From assembly GCF_008831285.2 (NCBI RefSeq), contig NC_045141.1:17160106-17224105 (forward strand): 64,000 nucleotides of DNA, written 5' to 3'. The notes beneath the pieces were generated by a model, which saw nothing but the letters and a program-made list of their open reading frames with translations, was not told where the DNA came from and did no database searches. Source of the stretch: Nymphaea colorata (Eukaryota; Streptophyta; Magnoliopsida; Nymphaeales; Nymphaeaceae). Shown here in pieces: positions 1-12,939 of this stretch; the stretch's first letter is position 1; each line of letters opens with the position of its first letter. The translations under genes and the position numbers were made by a program.

Positions 1-839
1 TTTTCAATCGTGTTTAAGAATATAGATTCTAAGATCACATTGTTCTTCCTACCAAATGCAATCGACCAACTCGATTGCTAGGGCCAAAGATAAATGCATA
101 TATTTGTGTTATTCATAACTGAAATTCTCAAAAATTTGAGACAAGCTACTTTTTTCATGTGTAACTAGGGTTTGTAAAACTTAAAAATAGCAGAATGCTA
201 GTCTTAAAATATATTTGCATTGGAAAAACATGATTTTTTTTTTAAATGGATAATCCATACAGGATAAGTATCACATCATTTAGTTAGATCTTAGAACACA
301 CGCATACTCATGCAGCTTTTCTATAGTTTAGTTTCCAATAAATAAAAACAATCCTTCAGTGTTCATTTATGTCTGTGATCACCTTCAGGGCAAGATTATT
401 TTTTCGTGTAGTTGGTCGTCCGATCCGTCGGTCACCTGGAACAGCTTATAACTTTAAAAAAGCGAAGGATTAATTATTTTGAAATAGCGAATGAAAAATC
501 TATCATATCTCCATGAATTGTTCCCAAAGTTGTCGTTTCAGATGCTAAAACCGGGTTTGCAGCACTCGGGAAATAAGCGAGACCCACTCTCGAGGAGACA
601 GATGGCCGTGTTCTACAGAAGAAGCTCCGAGAGCGGCCGTAAAGGCCGCCTGCAATTTCCTCCGGCATCTGTCGTCACCGCTTACGACAACACCAACCTG
701 GGATGTCGACACGATCGCGTCGTGCGGCTCAAGTTCTCCCTTTAAGGGACGACGAGAGCAACATGAGCCGTCACTGTTGAGAGAGAGGGAGGTGATCGGT
801 TGTCGAACAGAGTAGCGTTATCAGGTGGTGCTGTTGATC
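1..839. other. 5' flank without a recognisable gene
   Basis: Positions 1 to about 480 are AT-rich with no supported gene. From about 520 to 740 the DNA becomes more GC-rich, and it leads into the small gene starting at 840, so it is probably promoter and 5' leader. A short upstream ORF (ATG near 761, five codons) lies just before the main ATG. I see no convincing TATA box. Confidence 0.4.
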
Positions 840-1196
840 ATGGGAGGTTGCTGCTGGCACGGACCTTGCCATGGCTGGTGCCTGGCAAGCTGCCGTCGCT
901 ATGGCTGCGCTTGGGGCCAACCTTACTACTACTACAACTACGGGTGTCGATCCGGCTGTCCACCTGCTTTCCATCCGGTGTATCCGTATTCCGACCAGCC
1001 GCCGCCGCCGCCGCCACCGGCCCAGTACGCCCCTCCGCCGCCTCCAGGTACCTACAGTAGATGTGCTCTTTTGTTCAGTCTAATTTAGCGGAGTGAGAGG
1101 GTGATGCTGATTTAATTTGGTGCAATTTTCTTTTCGTCTGGAATAGTTAAAGAAGCGGCGCAGCGCGACTCTGTTGGCGGCGATGGAGGGCGCTGA
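840..1196 (+). CDS. Small Cys-, Tyr- and Pro-rich protein, two exons
   Basis: Proposed coding exons are 840-1047 and 1147-1196, giving about 85 residues. The N-terminus reads MGGCCWHGPC; eight cysteines lie in the first 40 residues (4, 5, 10, 14, 18, 23, 36, 40). A YYYYNY patch at 29-34 and two proline runs near 54-69 follow, then a short polar tail (VKEAAQRDS...). The donor is CAG/GTACCT and the acceptor follows a pyrimidine tract (TGGAATAG); the 99-bp intron is a usual plant size and the frame closes at TGA 1194-1196. The ATG at 840 is the first in frame. MGG plus CC could be lipidated (Gly2, Cys4/5), but that is inference. There is no signal peptide or membrane segment. I do not recognise a named family; the architecture resembles other short plant Cys/Pro-rich proteins of unknown function. 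Confidence 0.55.
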
Positions 1197-2770
1197 GTTC
1201 GTGGCGTTGCCGTGGGGGTCGGTTTAGCACTGCAGGCAGGGCAACATCGCCGGTGATGATGCCGGATTCTGGCCGCCGCTGTACAGGCGTTGCTCATAAT
1301 GCGCCGGGTGTCTCTGTCGTCTTTTAGAGTTGCGTGGCGTGGAGAAACGTTGGTCCTTTCGATTGGTTTTGTTGCCGCAATGTACAAATTAAGTTTGTGT
1401 GGTGTGCGCATGTGAGTGAGTTCGCCGGACATGACGGCTGTTTAATAAATAAGTAAATCAATAGATCTATATTTTTCACATGTTGTTCTAAGTACATTTA
1501 AACCTAATCGTTTGCTAAATTGGAGGGCTTCAAGGTGAAAATGAACAAATCAAATTCCATTAATTAGAAAACTAAAATCAGATCTGAAGCACAAATGGAA
1601 CAGATTATTGCAAAAACGGCCTATTTTTTTTAATAAATTGCCGCACTGTTTAAAAGTTCGTAAATATGTATGAGAACATCAAATTTTTTAGGTGATAAAT
1701 TTACCATAGAAAAAATTTCAAGAAAATTTTACGAAAAAAAAATTGATTTTTTCAACTCCAAAGTCTAAGATGGCCAGAAAGTTTTTTCCGTTCAAACATG
1801 ATCTGCTGCACATGAAAAAAAAAAAAACCATGGATAAACTGGTAGGAATGAACAGGTCTGCAACGGACCTCTTTGAATGACCAATCAACAAGTGTATGGT
1901 GCCGTCGGTGCTTTACATTCATCACCTACCAGAACATGAAACTAAGAAACACCTGATTTTGGGCTTGCAGCAGAACATGAAACTAAGAAACATCTGAGAC
2001 CAGCGACAAACATTCACTTTATCATATATCTGCTTTTAATTTTTTACATTAACCAAAAACTTAGTGTAATGCCGAAAAAATAGACAAATATCAACAGGCA
2101 GTTGTAATCTTCAAAAACGAGACTGCATGATCCTTCACTGAAAATTCAACTGGCTGATGTCTGGACTACACGATTAAATCTAAAGCAATTGAACATTCAG
2201 AAACTGCACCTGCATATCTCTAGACAAAGACGGTGAGAAGAACATTCAAAATATACACAAAAAAAAAACGAGGGAGTATCATTCTACTATCGTTGATGGC
2301 AGAACTTTTACTTTTGTACTTTCATTCTTAAGTGATGTATTCAACCTTAATTATTACTGTTTATTCTATAATCGTTGTCAGAATTTTGACCATTCTACTT
2401 TCCTTTTCAAGTGAGTTGATCAGCTGTTAGATTTATGTTCTATAAACATTACCTTGATCCAACATATCTGTTTGAATTGAACCATGTCAGCGTGCCTCAC
2501 TAATTAATGTGATAGCCAATTTTTACCTTGATCAAGTGTGACTTGCTTGATGAACCACTGAAACGAAATTTAGCATTAGAGTTTATCCCAATCCACCAAT
2601 TGGTACCAAAGCAAGTTGTATGTCGATAACACCTCAAAAAAAAACAAAGCTTTGTATTAAAGCTTGTGAGAGATCTTCAAGGACTTAGATCCAAACTTAA
2701 AGCTTTGTATTGAATGTTAAATTTGTTTTCACATACGTTTGATCCAAACTTAATTGGATATATTATCAAC
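1197..2770. other. AT-rich intergenic stretch, no gene seen
   Basis: No coding signal is supported. The only structure noticed is a short direct repeat, AGAACATGAAACTAAGAAAC, present near 1932 and again near 1973, plus poly-A and poly-T runs. Confidence 0.5.
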
Positions 2771-2774
2771 CCTG

Positions 2775-3097
2775 TCAAAGATGCTAGTTCAAAATTTTCG
2801 GAAAAAAAAAATCGAATATGAAAAAAAAAAATTCTGATTAAGAAATTATATCAGATTAATTTTTAAATAAATATCTTATATCCAATGCTCTTACATTTTG
2901 AAATTCAACTAAATTTGGTTTAAAATTCGGATTCGGATGCAGATATGAAAGTGAAAATCTGATTCAGATTGGATTTGGATTGTGAAATTGGATTTTAGAT
3001 GCAGATTCAAATATGTGTTTTTGAATATGTGGATATATGAAAAAACAGATTCTAATAAAAGTATATATGATTCCTATCCAATTCGTTGACCTCCCTA
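2775..3097 (+). mobile_element. Degenerate hAT-type MITE rich in GGATTCGGAT-like motifs
   Basis: The stretch is made of degenerate variants of GGATTCGGAT / ATTCAGATT and ends with TTGACCTCCCTA at 3086-3097. That matches the right terminus of the better preserved copy at 58662-59085 (rc TAGGGATGTCAA). The left end is eroded. After the right terminus a block of about 63 bp containing GTTGACATCCCTACAAATG is repeated once (to about 3200). It is non-coding. Confidence 0.5.
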
Positions 3098-3243
3098 CAA
3101 ATGTTTCACACTATCCAAATCAGATCTATAGACATTAGATTCGTTGACATCCCTACAAATGTTTCTCACTATCCAAAATCAGTTATATTGACATCCCCTG
3201 CAGAGATGCATAGTCCAAAATGTCTTTTAACAGGGGCCGTGTT

Positions 3244-3559
3244 TAGAGCTGCACATGATCCAAGTCGTGCTCAAGTTGGGCTAGCTCCAGCTCGACTCAA
3301 CGATACAACATCGAGCTTAACTCGGTTCATTTAACATGTTTAACCCGTTTATGTTAAACATGTCTCTTCTCGTTCAACTTGTTTAACTCGTTTAGTTGTT
3401 ACTCATTTAACTAGTTTCTCATTATAATTAAACTGTTATTATGTAAGACACTCGTTTAACATTTCAAGCATACATTTGAGCTCGACCTCGTCTCATTTAT
3501 AAACGAGTTTAGTTCGAATTGAATTTTGACGAGTGGGCTCAACTCGTCATGCAGCCCTA
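3244..3559. mobile_element. hAT-type MITE with perfect 8-bp target duplication
   Basis: The element starts TAGAGCTGCACATGA and ends TCATGCAGCCCTA, so the termini form an inverted repeat of about 15 bp with small changes. The flanking octamers are identical: GCCGTGTT at 3236-3243 and at 3560-3567. Eight-bp duplications and a terminus fitting YARNG are hallmarks of the hAT superfamily. At 316 bp and without a transposase frame it is non-autonomous. The interior is rich in ACTCGTTTAAC- and GAGCTCGA-like motifs. Confidence 0.85.
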
Positions 3560-3955
3560 GCCGTGTTTATGATCATCTTATAAGATACGATGAACAAGCC
3601 AGAAAATGAGGACAAGCTTTTCACGGCCAAATCAATTCGAGTCATAGCTGGTTGCTTTGTTTATCAGATTACTCCTAAAACAAACAGAATTCAGGAATGC
3701 TCTTAATTTGTGAATCTTTTCCTTTTTTTTTTCTTTCTGTTGTTCTCCTTTTTCAGATTGACAAACTAGGGTTAGGCAAAACCCACAAGATCGTGCCAAA
3801 CGACACCTGACCACCTTCAACTTAAAGAACTTGAACTACGCACCAAGATTGGTGCTTGGAACACGAGTTGGCCGACTTCTATTTGTTATTTACAGGATTC
3901 CACACAGCCCACGCATATATAATCCCAAAACAAAAAAAGGGACAGGGAACCCTAA

Positions 3956-4173
3956 GAATGTGTTTGACTGCCATAGATCTAAGATTCAAAATCTGGTGGA
4001 ACATAATCCCCGCAAGAGATCCATGGTTCACCAATCTAAGGATCTTAAGTCAGACCTAAATTCCACGCCTTAGATTAAAGCTCTCATCTAAGGTTAGAGG
4101 CAGGAAGGTCTCGTCATGAGTCCATGGATTTCAAATTCTAAGGATCTAAGATCAAAGGCAATCAAACACACCC
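3956..4173. mobile_element. Tourist/PIF-Harbinger-like MITE abutting the kinase stop codon
   Basis: The left end reads GAATGTGTTTGACTGCC. The right end read on the minus strand is GGGTGTGTTTGATTGCC, an inverted repeat that extends into GATCTAAG-type sequence. Candidate 3-bp target duplications are TAA (3953-3955) and TAG (4174-4176), one base apart. The 218-bp length and GTGTTTG terminus fit Tourist-like MITEs. Its right boundary coincides with the stop codon of the minus-strand kinase gene. Confidence 0.65.
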
Positions 4174-7100
4174 TAGAATTCTAAGGCAAGTTGTCTATGA
4201 CGATTGAGGTCGTTGAGATATCTGGATGTTGTGTATTCTTCTACGTCCAAAGCATCCAGCAGCTGGAGTCCACCACCACCACCCTGAGTCCTAAGCTGTT
4301 CCTTCCCCGTTGCCTCCATGACTGCACTTTCTCCCTTTAGAAGCCTTACAACCTGCAAGAAAGCAAGCACGTCCATAAGGAGAAAACAGTTCAGCAGCAG
4401 AGCTAAGCATAGTTTCCGAGCAAAAACAAATACGTGTGTTTGATTCCATTTCCAATGTCAGAAAGTCCAGGACTTCACCTGACTCATAGTCGGCCTTGCT
4501 GCGGCCAAGTGATGGACGCACAAGGACGCCGTCAACATAACCCAGTTCATCTCACAGTGATCATAGTTGTCCTGAAGGCTCGGATCCACCAGTTCTTTCA
4601 CATTTTTACTCTCAATCAGTGGCTTTGCCTGGAAAGTTATATACATTTATAACTCATATTCATGCAATGTTGATCAACGAAAGGTCGGAAACCATGAGAA
4701 GGGCAAAGGGTGTCATGTAAGTGCATACCCACATGAGAAGGCTTTGCCGGCAAGAATCAACAGCTCGCCGGCCGGTGATGAGCTCCAGGAGCAGAACTCC
4801 GAAAGCAAACACATCAATTTTCTCATCAACGATTCCATGCATGAAGTACTCTGGTGCCAAGTACCTATATCAAATGCCTTTAGTCTTATAACAAGTGAAA
4901 TTACTACTCTTTAAGTATTACTCAAGCAGTCTAAGGAAGCTGAGGGGAGAAATCACATGGAGAGTAAGATACAAACCCAAATGTGCCTTCAACAGGTGAC
5001 ACTATATGGTGTGTCCATTGATCAGGTAGCCATTTTGCTAGCCCAAAGTCAGATATCTGCATTGAGAAATTGTAAAGAGAGAGAGAGAGCAATGTCAGAA
5101 CCCATGTGATAACGCAATAAAGCCGCTGCAGATCGGGTTGCATGACATTAATTTCTCCCTAAATGGAATCAATCTAAGATACGAAAGATGGCGTATGCAA
5201 CTTCTTGATGCATAATGTACTAAACGACACATTCAATTTTGCCTCACAACAAGTTAGTAGAGTAAAAAAAAAAATCCCATGCTCCATGTGAAAATGAATC
5301 ATTTACGTACAGGGAAATGTTCATATCTGCAAAACCACACGAATAACAGAAGGAATTCAAATTTTAATATTTCACGAAGCATGTTTGCGTTTGAGAAAAC
5401 ATTCCTACTATGATCAGTTAAATATGCGGATACTGCTGGATCAAAAGTAGCATATCCCCACAAGCCCTTGTTTTGTCTGTTGGGGCCAACTTGTAGACTC
5501 CGCCAAGATGTTTAGACCTAACAAGAGGTGGATGGATCCTTCATGGAACCTGGTACTCGTTAGAGTGCATGAGAAAGCATTTCCCAACTGGATTTGTTTT
5601 TCTTACATAGAGTGGGTTTTTTTCATCCGGGAAACAGGATCAGAGGTCCATGGCTTGGTCAGCAGGCCACTTTTCACACTAAAATTTGATCTCACACTTT
5701 CCATGGCCATTGCGGAGCCCGCAAAAAATCCAAGGACCTTCATGCCGGATTCCATCGAATGCCAAACGCCCACTTAAGGTGCAAGGTAAGAGCTGACGTA
5801 CAATACAATAGAAGACAAACAAAAGGGGGTTGTAGTTATCATCCTTAAATGAAGGGCATACAAGAGCCATATGCATGTGAATGCACGTGTTCGTGGGCCA
5901 AGCCCCTTCTTGTGATCCTTGTACGTGGGGCTGCAAATGGGCCAGATACGGTACGAACATGTTGTTATTTTTGGACAGTATTGAAACTGAATTTGGATCT
6001 TAAAACAATTAAACTAATTCTATCTTCTTCAAAATCTGATTCAAGAACTTCATAGTCCTATGAGATACCCTCTTCTGTTAAGTCTTTAAGAGATTAATTA
6101 ATTACTGCAGTATATGCAGTACCAAAAGGGTCCTTTTATTACCATCGGAAAGCTTTTTTGCGTAGGTTTTACTGTTTTTTTCCCAGTTCTTTTTTGTTTC
6201 TACCTTTGAAGTGAAACCTCAAGCAATGGTGTCACATCAAGCCTCTCACAGAGTGCCATTTATTGTCTCCGAACAAGGACACTACCCACCTTTGTCCCCA
6301 TTCCTTCTGATTTGTTTTTTCTGGCGATCAAACTTTTGTTGGTTAGAGAGGGAAAGAGGCCGGATTCCACGGAAGAAGATGACTTTAAAAACAAACAAAA
6401 GAAAAAAAGAAAAAAAGAAAGGGAAAGGCAGTTGAATTGAAGGCTGCCTCTCTCTTTTTACATTAAAAATGGAGGAACAAGGGAGGGGCCCCTGCGCCGG
6501 TTCCCCCTTAAATTCTGCCTCTCCAAACGAATTAGGAGCCAGTGTCCGTAAGAACGAAGGGGTACTTGGAACAGAGATTCCTTCCCCCACTTTCACACGA
6601 AACACGAGGTCTTGCGTGGCAGACACGGGCCCCTCCATCCTGCTGCAGCAAGAACTCTCTCTTAAACGTGTCGTGGGAAAGTGGCCGATCTTTCCATAAG
6701 AAAATATACAAAAGAGGACGTCTTTAGTCAGTTTCAAAGGTAGAGAATTGAGTTTCTTGGTAACTATGCTCGAGCGTCTTTAGCAAGTAGTTTTCGTATG
6801 AAACTGGTTCTTTTCCTCGGCAGCTAAAGGAAGCATAGCCTGTGAGAAAACAGTCAGCCTACTGCCCACATGGGTTTACCTGCAAATTCCATCCGAACCC
6901 CCAGAATTTCCCACGATTGACTAGGTTTTCCAGGAAGACTTTTCTCAAAATCTACAAAAGTAACTCTTTTACGGTCATAATTAAGAGATTAACTAATCCA
7001 CCAAGTCAAAGGAGCGACAGTAGTAAGACATAATCAACATTTTTATTTCTACAGTTCTTTTTCCTATTGGTCTGTAAAGTAGGTTGATTAGGGAAAATAA

Positions 7101-9560
7101 TGCAGAAATCTTATGCAGGCAGTAAAATATGGATACACATTTCGTATGAAAGGCACTCAAATAAGAAACCCTATGAAACAAACATGCCAAGGAAAAAGAA
7201 AGAGCTTAAAAGGCACAGATGAGCAAGGCAAACTGCAAAGGCAGACCTGAGGTTGGTAATCCTCTGTGAGTAAGATATTAGATGCTTTGATGTCCCTGTG
7301 AACTATCCTTCTTGGGCAGCCTCCATGGAGATACCTTAGCCCTTCTGCTGTCCCCAAAGCAACCTTGTACCGAACCCCCCATTCCAACTTTGCTTTTGAC
7401 CCTGCAAAAGGTAGGTCTTAGACCCAATCTCCCTTTTTGGCCATAAGATGAGATGCTCAAAAGCTTTTTGACTCTTATTGGCGTTTTGATGAAACCCAAT
7501 TGAGTTCTGGATTTTCTATACGCAAACAGGCAGCTTCAAGATCCAAGAAGATATTGACTTTCTTATATCATCTATACCCACCTTGATGTGTGACTAGTAT
7601 GCAAGCAAATATTAGGGTATAAAGCCATAACAAACTAAGCGTCATCAGTAAAGGGAAATGAAAACTCTTAGTTGGCTAAAATTGTTGTTGAGAGGTTGTT
7701 GGAAGACACTTCTGAGAACAATAAACAGGTCTGAAGCAGAAACGGGAAGAAGGTCAGTGAGAGTTGGAACCCCACCAAAATCAGGTTTCCTGAACTTTAA
7801 AATCCCAAACAGTTAGACAATTGAAAAGCCAAGAGATTCTGAATCTCCGAGCCTACAAGTGAGCAGGAGATTTTAAATATGTGATCTGATAAAAAGTAAT
7901 TACCTATAAAGTTCAAGAATTAAGTTAAATTTTGACTGGAATACACATACCATGAAGAACTGATGCTAAGCTGCCATGAGGAGAAAATTGGAGAACCAGA
8001 TGAAGACCACCTTCAACTCCAAACCCAATCAAGCGAGCAGCATTTGGATGGTTTATATGAGCAATAATTCCAAGTTCAGACAAGAAATCCCCTATCCTAT
8101 CTTCCTCTGTTTTCCCTTTTGTTAACTTCTTGATGGCAACAAGTTCACCATCAGGCAGATGGCCTCTATAAACTTCAGCATGGCCCCCTTTTCCAATCAA
8201 TCTCTCTGCAAAAATCAATTCAATAATAAGAGAGGAGTAATAACATCATAGGATTCTATTTTATAACAGAATCAAAGGGCGCTTGATGAACAGGTATACT
8301 TGAACAAAGTTCATTAGTTCCCCTGTAAAGGGCATGCTCTGCACTAAGATTGGAGTTCGCTGACGGGGTATGTGGAAGATATAATTACGTTAAATGATCA
8401 GCATGTACAAAAATCAGATTGATATGATGCAAAAAGGACAACTGCTAGATTCGAACAGGTTTCTCATTTGGGTGAACTAGAGCTGTGCAGAGGGACAAGG
8501 CTCGACTTCCATGGAGGGTTCCTCCTTACATACATCAAAACAGGGTATGACTGTCAAACAAAGGGGAGAATTTTTATGCCTTTACCACTGCTCCCATGAA
8601 GGTTCAGGACTTATTTTCCACTATTAAATGCCTGGAAAATTGGATCAAGCAGTTGAAAATCATCTGTGCTGTTATGACCCTTGGTTTTCAGAGTATTCCT
8701 ACGAATTTGCAGCTCTTATGTATTATCGTCTGAGCACATCAGCACTTTCTACTCAGCTTCCTGTTTCCTAGATGCTTCAAGTTTCCAGAGTATGCTCTTC
8801 TTCAATTGAAGGAGGAAGACAACACTGGCGAAAGGCTTGGGATCCATGAACTACCAAGCATATGATTCGCTTCTCCTCAAAACACTTAACAAAGAAAGAG
8901 GATCCAATTTGGAGGCAATCAATAACTAACCTGTACTGAAGTAGTCAGTAGCACAAGCAAGCTCATCATAGCCAAAGCTCCTCCACAATGGCTTTGAAGT
9001 TGGGAATCCCCCAAAAAGACCTGCGTCATCTTCTTCAAACGAGCGTGGCCGAGCCACTAGCCTGCGAGTACTCTTCTTTCCCAAACCAGAGTGTCCGATG
9101 GGTGGAAACGTTGAGAGCCTTCTTATGGATTTAGCTTTCAGGATATGAAGCAGAGTTCTCCACTGTGACCCATCAACGCTGTTCGGTTTCTCTACAGAAG
9201 AAGGGCTGCTACTGCTACCGATGCTGCTGCTACTGCTGCTATCAGAGCAGAGCGCCAAAACAGAACCTTCTAAGACCGCCCGAGGAGAGCCCTCGTCATT
9301 GGTTACATCTGGATTTAACTCCTTTGACGTACCATCATCTGCTTTCTCTTCTATAGCTCCTGTGAAAGAGACAGAGAGAATCATCAACGGGAGCATGTAA
9401 AAGGGGAAAGAAGGTTCGATCTTTACATGAAAACATGGCTGCCCATGATTGAAATCATGCAAAAATCCGGAGAAAATGGATGGTGATGCACCAAGATGTT
9501 ATTATTACCTGCAATGGCTTGCCCGGAGGATTGGTTGGAGAGATGGTCGGAGAGCTTCAT
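4173..9560 (-). CDS. RBK: RBK-type receptor-like cytoplasmic Ser/Thr kinase (RLCK class VI)
   Basis: Coding exons on the minus strand: 9560-9509, 9359-8931, 8205-7951, 7401-7247, 5056-4977, 4864-4729, 4628-4479, 4352-4173. They sum to 1437 nt, 478 residues, and every junction keeps frame. Residues 1-160 are Ser-rich and probably disordered, ending in the class motif [17 protein letters not shown]. The kinase domain starts near 161: glycine loop [11 protein letters not shown] (165-175), VAIKK lysine 186, VHRD with Asp282, DFG at 300-302, EGTFGYLAPEY activation loop. All catalytic residues are present. It has no transmembrane segment, as expected for a cytoplasmic class VI kinase; Arabidopsis RBK1/RBK2 bind ROP GTPases, and that role here is inferred. 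The start is fixed by an in-frame TGA upstream in the spliced leader. One intron (5057-7246) is 2.2 kb. The C-terminus HRQLALEF ends at a TAG formed at a MITE edge. Confidence 0.93.
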
Positions 9561-9815
9561 TTGGGCCTCAGGGTCACAACTCACACCTGCAGAGAATGAA
9601 AAAGAACGGACCAGAGAAGGGAGGCATGGAGAAGCTGGTTAAGTTCTTCTCAAGGAAAGAAAAGCATATTAAATGGAGAAGGAGAGAAAAGTTTACTTGG
9701 GGACATGAAGAAGGCTTTTGGGGCGGCTTTTCTTCCCGCATAATCATCCTTTGAAAGCAATCAAAAGGGGCATGGAATATCTGCAATTTATACAAATCAA
9801 GAGTATTGGAATTAC

Positions 9816-9918
9816 CTGCTTCCCAACGGTTTCACCAGTTAAGGCACGCTAGAGAGAGACAGATAGAGAGATGATCTTGTCTTCGAAAACAGTCTAGAAT
9901 ATCCAGTTACATATATAG
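9816..9918 (-). promoter_or_regulatory. Kinase 5' leader exon and probable TATA box
   Basis: On the minus strand GGGAAGCAG/GTAATTCC (donor after 9816) and TTCTCTGCAG (acceptor, exon starts 9586) define a likely 229-bp intron in the 5' untranslated region. A CTATATATG motif at about 9910-9918 lies upstream at a suitable distance, implying transcription starts near 9880. All are read from sequence only. Confidence 0.45.
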
Positions 9919-12890
9919 ATTGATTGAAAAGCTTTTAAAGTTGTAGGGCTTTAAAAAACTGTCTTGGTCCCTACTCCTATCTGATGTCAAAGATCCTAAA
10001 CTGACGTCCAGAGCAATTATAGATTTTGTTAATTAGTTGACTGATGGAGCCTAGAAGCTTAGAAATTTATTAGCTCTGTCGGCTGCTTAGAGAAAATGCA
10101 CAGAGAGAGAGAGGGATGGAGTTGGTGTTGTTCATTATTATCAGAACAGTGTAATATATTGAAGCATGTGTGCTTCTATACAATAATTTAACCAATCAAA
10201 GGAACTTCTCCAATCACCATTGACTGCACATTGACAGGAATTTAATATAGTTGGTCACGAATTCGGTTCATACTTCAATTATTTTTTTGGTCCGGAACTA
10301 AATCCAACCTGACCTGAGTTATCCAAAATATTACCAGGTTGCATATGTTAATGTCATTCCAGATGAAGTCCGACCATTTAGTTTCCTATTACAACGCATA
10401 TCTAACTCATTATTAGGATTGCACACGAATCGGGTTCAGGACAGTTAAATGCAGTAGAGATTGAAAAAAAAAACAGTATTTCTTATAACAAGAACTTCAC
10501 TTCACATCTGACCCATCTTCAACCCTGCGCCTGACATGGGTTTGTTGAAGACCTAAAAACTCAAGGACTCAAACTGAATACACCTAGGGAAGAGATGCTG
10601 TAAAAAAGGCAGAAGTCTTTCCTTCTTTCCATCTTTCTCCAGGATATATGGCTGCTTCAAGATGTGGGTGGAGTACACTTATCAACTACAGTATTGTGCA
10701 TCTATTATATGCAGTTTAGAGAAGAAAGTGTTTATAGAAATCAAACTGATAATTGAACTTAGAGAAGAAGTGTTTGCAGAAATCGAATTGATAATTGAAC
10801 TTTCACCCGCCTGCTAGTCCGACCAGTTATACTTCTCACTTAGGACAAACCAATACCCCTAAAGATTAGAAAGAAATTAATTATGAAAACCCTCGTATCA
10901 AATCTAATCCTCTTATCAATTAGTCTGTGTTTGTCCAGCGGGCATCCGTATCCTCCATGGTGGTCTATATCAGCTAGCTCCACAGATCCGTGGCAGTTAG
11001 TTTGTTTAAACAAAGATCCGAGGAGAAACAGTCAAGAATTGTTGAAATCTATTGTTTATTTTCACAAAGATCTGAGGAAAACAGACACCTCTTATAGTTA
11101 ACAATAGCTGAAATCTACAATCTGCTTAAACAAAGGTAAGAGGAGAAGAAACAAGCACCAACACATCGATTCTTTTGGGGTTGCACCATATTTAAGCAGT
11201 CACAATCGATTACTGCCCTTAACTACAAGCTAAAAGCATATTAGGTAGGTTGTCACTGTCATATCATCTCGACCTGTATCAGTATACGGGTTCATAACAA
11301 ATTCAAATTTTACTGCTGAACATTTTCAAAAAATTTAATTTGGTTTCTATAAAAATTTTGAAAATTGTAAAATAGTCTGATTATGATATTTTCGATGTTA
11401 TCATGGTGAGTTAGTCAGAGTGGAAGAACAACCCGAGAATGGTTCGGTTCGGTTCGGTTCACTACAACAATTCCACATTGAGGTGGGACATATTTTTATA
11501 CTTTAGTGATGGTGCTTGTCCCCCTGCCTTTTTGTTTGAATTTGGGGGAAGAGACCAAAAGGGGAGTGGAAAAGTGGGACATGGAAGAAGTGGGTGAACC
11601 AAATCCCCTGGTCAAACAGGGTGAAGAAGGACGGATACTTAACCCAACTCACGCCTTTGATTCCGTTAGACATCTTTATCCAAATTCCAAGCTGAGTCAA
11701 CCACGAGTCGCAGAGCCACTCATCTTCTTCTTTTTGGCCTCTCATGGCTGCTTTTCCTTTTCCCTTTGATGTAGAGTTCTTCAGGTTCAAGTGTTAGGCC
11801 TTATCTTTTTCACACCCACCTTGTGGATAGCCTTTAGCAAAATAGTTCTCTCTCTCTCTCTCTCTCTCTAACTCACCATGGTGCCGAAGCTACTTTCTCT
11901 TTTCCAATATTCACAGAGTCAGAACTACTTCGAAATGTGAGTAAAGAGTAGAACACCCATCAACTAAAGTGTGCATTTGAAATGTGAGTGAAGAGTGGAA
12001 CACCCATCAACTAAAATATCGCATATCTGTAGATAAAAAAAGGTTACAACTTCTGTTTACTTGCCTTTGTTTTCATCTGTGTTTAATCTCACAAGTTTTT
12101 TTACATCAAGTGAAAAGGGAAAATGTTATTAAATGTTGCAAAATGGTACAAGGAAACCCTTTCGTTCAACCACTGAGCATCTTCAACATGCTCGGTGCCG
12201 TTGTCGGCTGCCGAGCTTGTCATTTCTCCATCTTCTTTTTTGCTTGTCTCTTTGTATGAACTTTCTTGCCAAGTACCTTTCAATCGCCGAAAATTTATGC
12301 ATAAGAATCAATGAGTTTTACTGAAGAGATTAACCATCCAATTACTCTCTCTCTCTCTTTCTAAAGCAAGCATTATGTAACCGGATCAGATATTTTTGTT
12401 TGTTTTTATATCAATGACCAACTATAAACCAACTTGCTCATTTAAGTATCTTCAATTGACTTTGGATCGCATTCTTTTATCTGCCTTCGTAATTCTCTCT
12501 CATATAAAGAAGTTTTCAAATTAATGGCAGTGATCCCTTCTGCACGTCGTCTGTTTATTCAATCTCTCCGTTCCTTGGTTTGGTTTGTAATCCACCACAT
12601 CTCCTTGAAATCATATCTGCATGTGCCTCTGAGGCTGAGAGAAAGCAGATTTCATACTATCCTGAATCTTCTCCTTTTATTTACTGCCATTTAATTTTCA
12701 TCAATCTTATTCGTATAATTAAAAAAAAATAACTGATGTGTGCACTCTCCGTGTCCGTGTACGCGTCGCGTCTTGTGTACGTCTAAATGCCGTTGGCATA
12801 ATAATTGGACCAAATTTTAAACCATGTTGCAAAGTTTGGTATACCAAATCTATACCTAGGGTTGGTTATGTTATATTAATTGTGTTATCT

Positions 12891-12898
<8 letters not shown>

Positions 12899-12937
<39 letters not shown>
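12899..12937. repeat. (TA)n microsatellite
   Basis: Nearly forty bases of uninterrupted alternating TA followed by a poly-A run of about 13. It is probably polymorphic. Confidence 0.95.

Positions 12938-12939
<2 letters not shown>

Noticed and set aside
6282-6737. 151-codon open frame on the minus strand inside the kinase intron
   Set aside because: No domain, low-complexity Phe/Lys-rich tail, lies within a clear intron of the kinase gene and is not needed for its frame.
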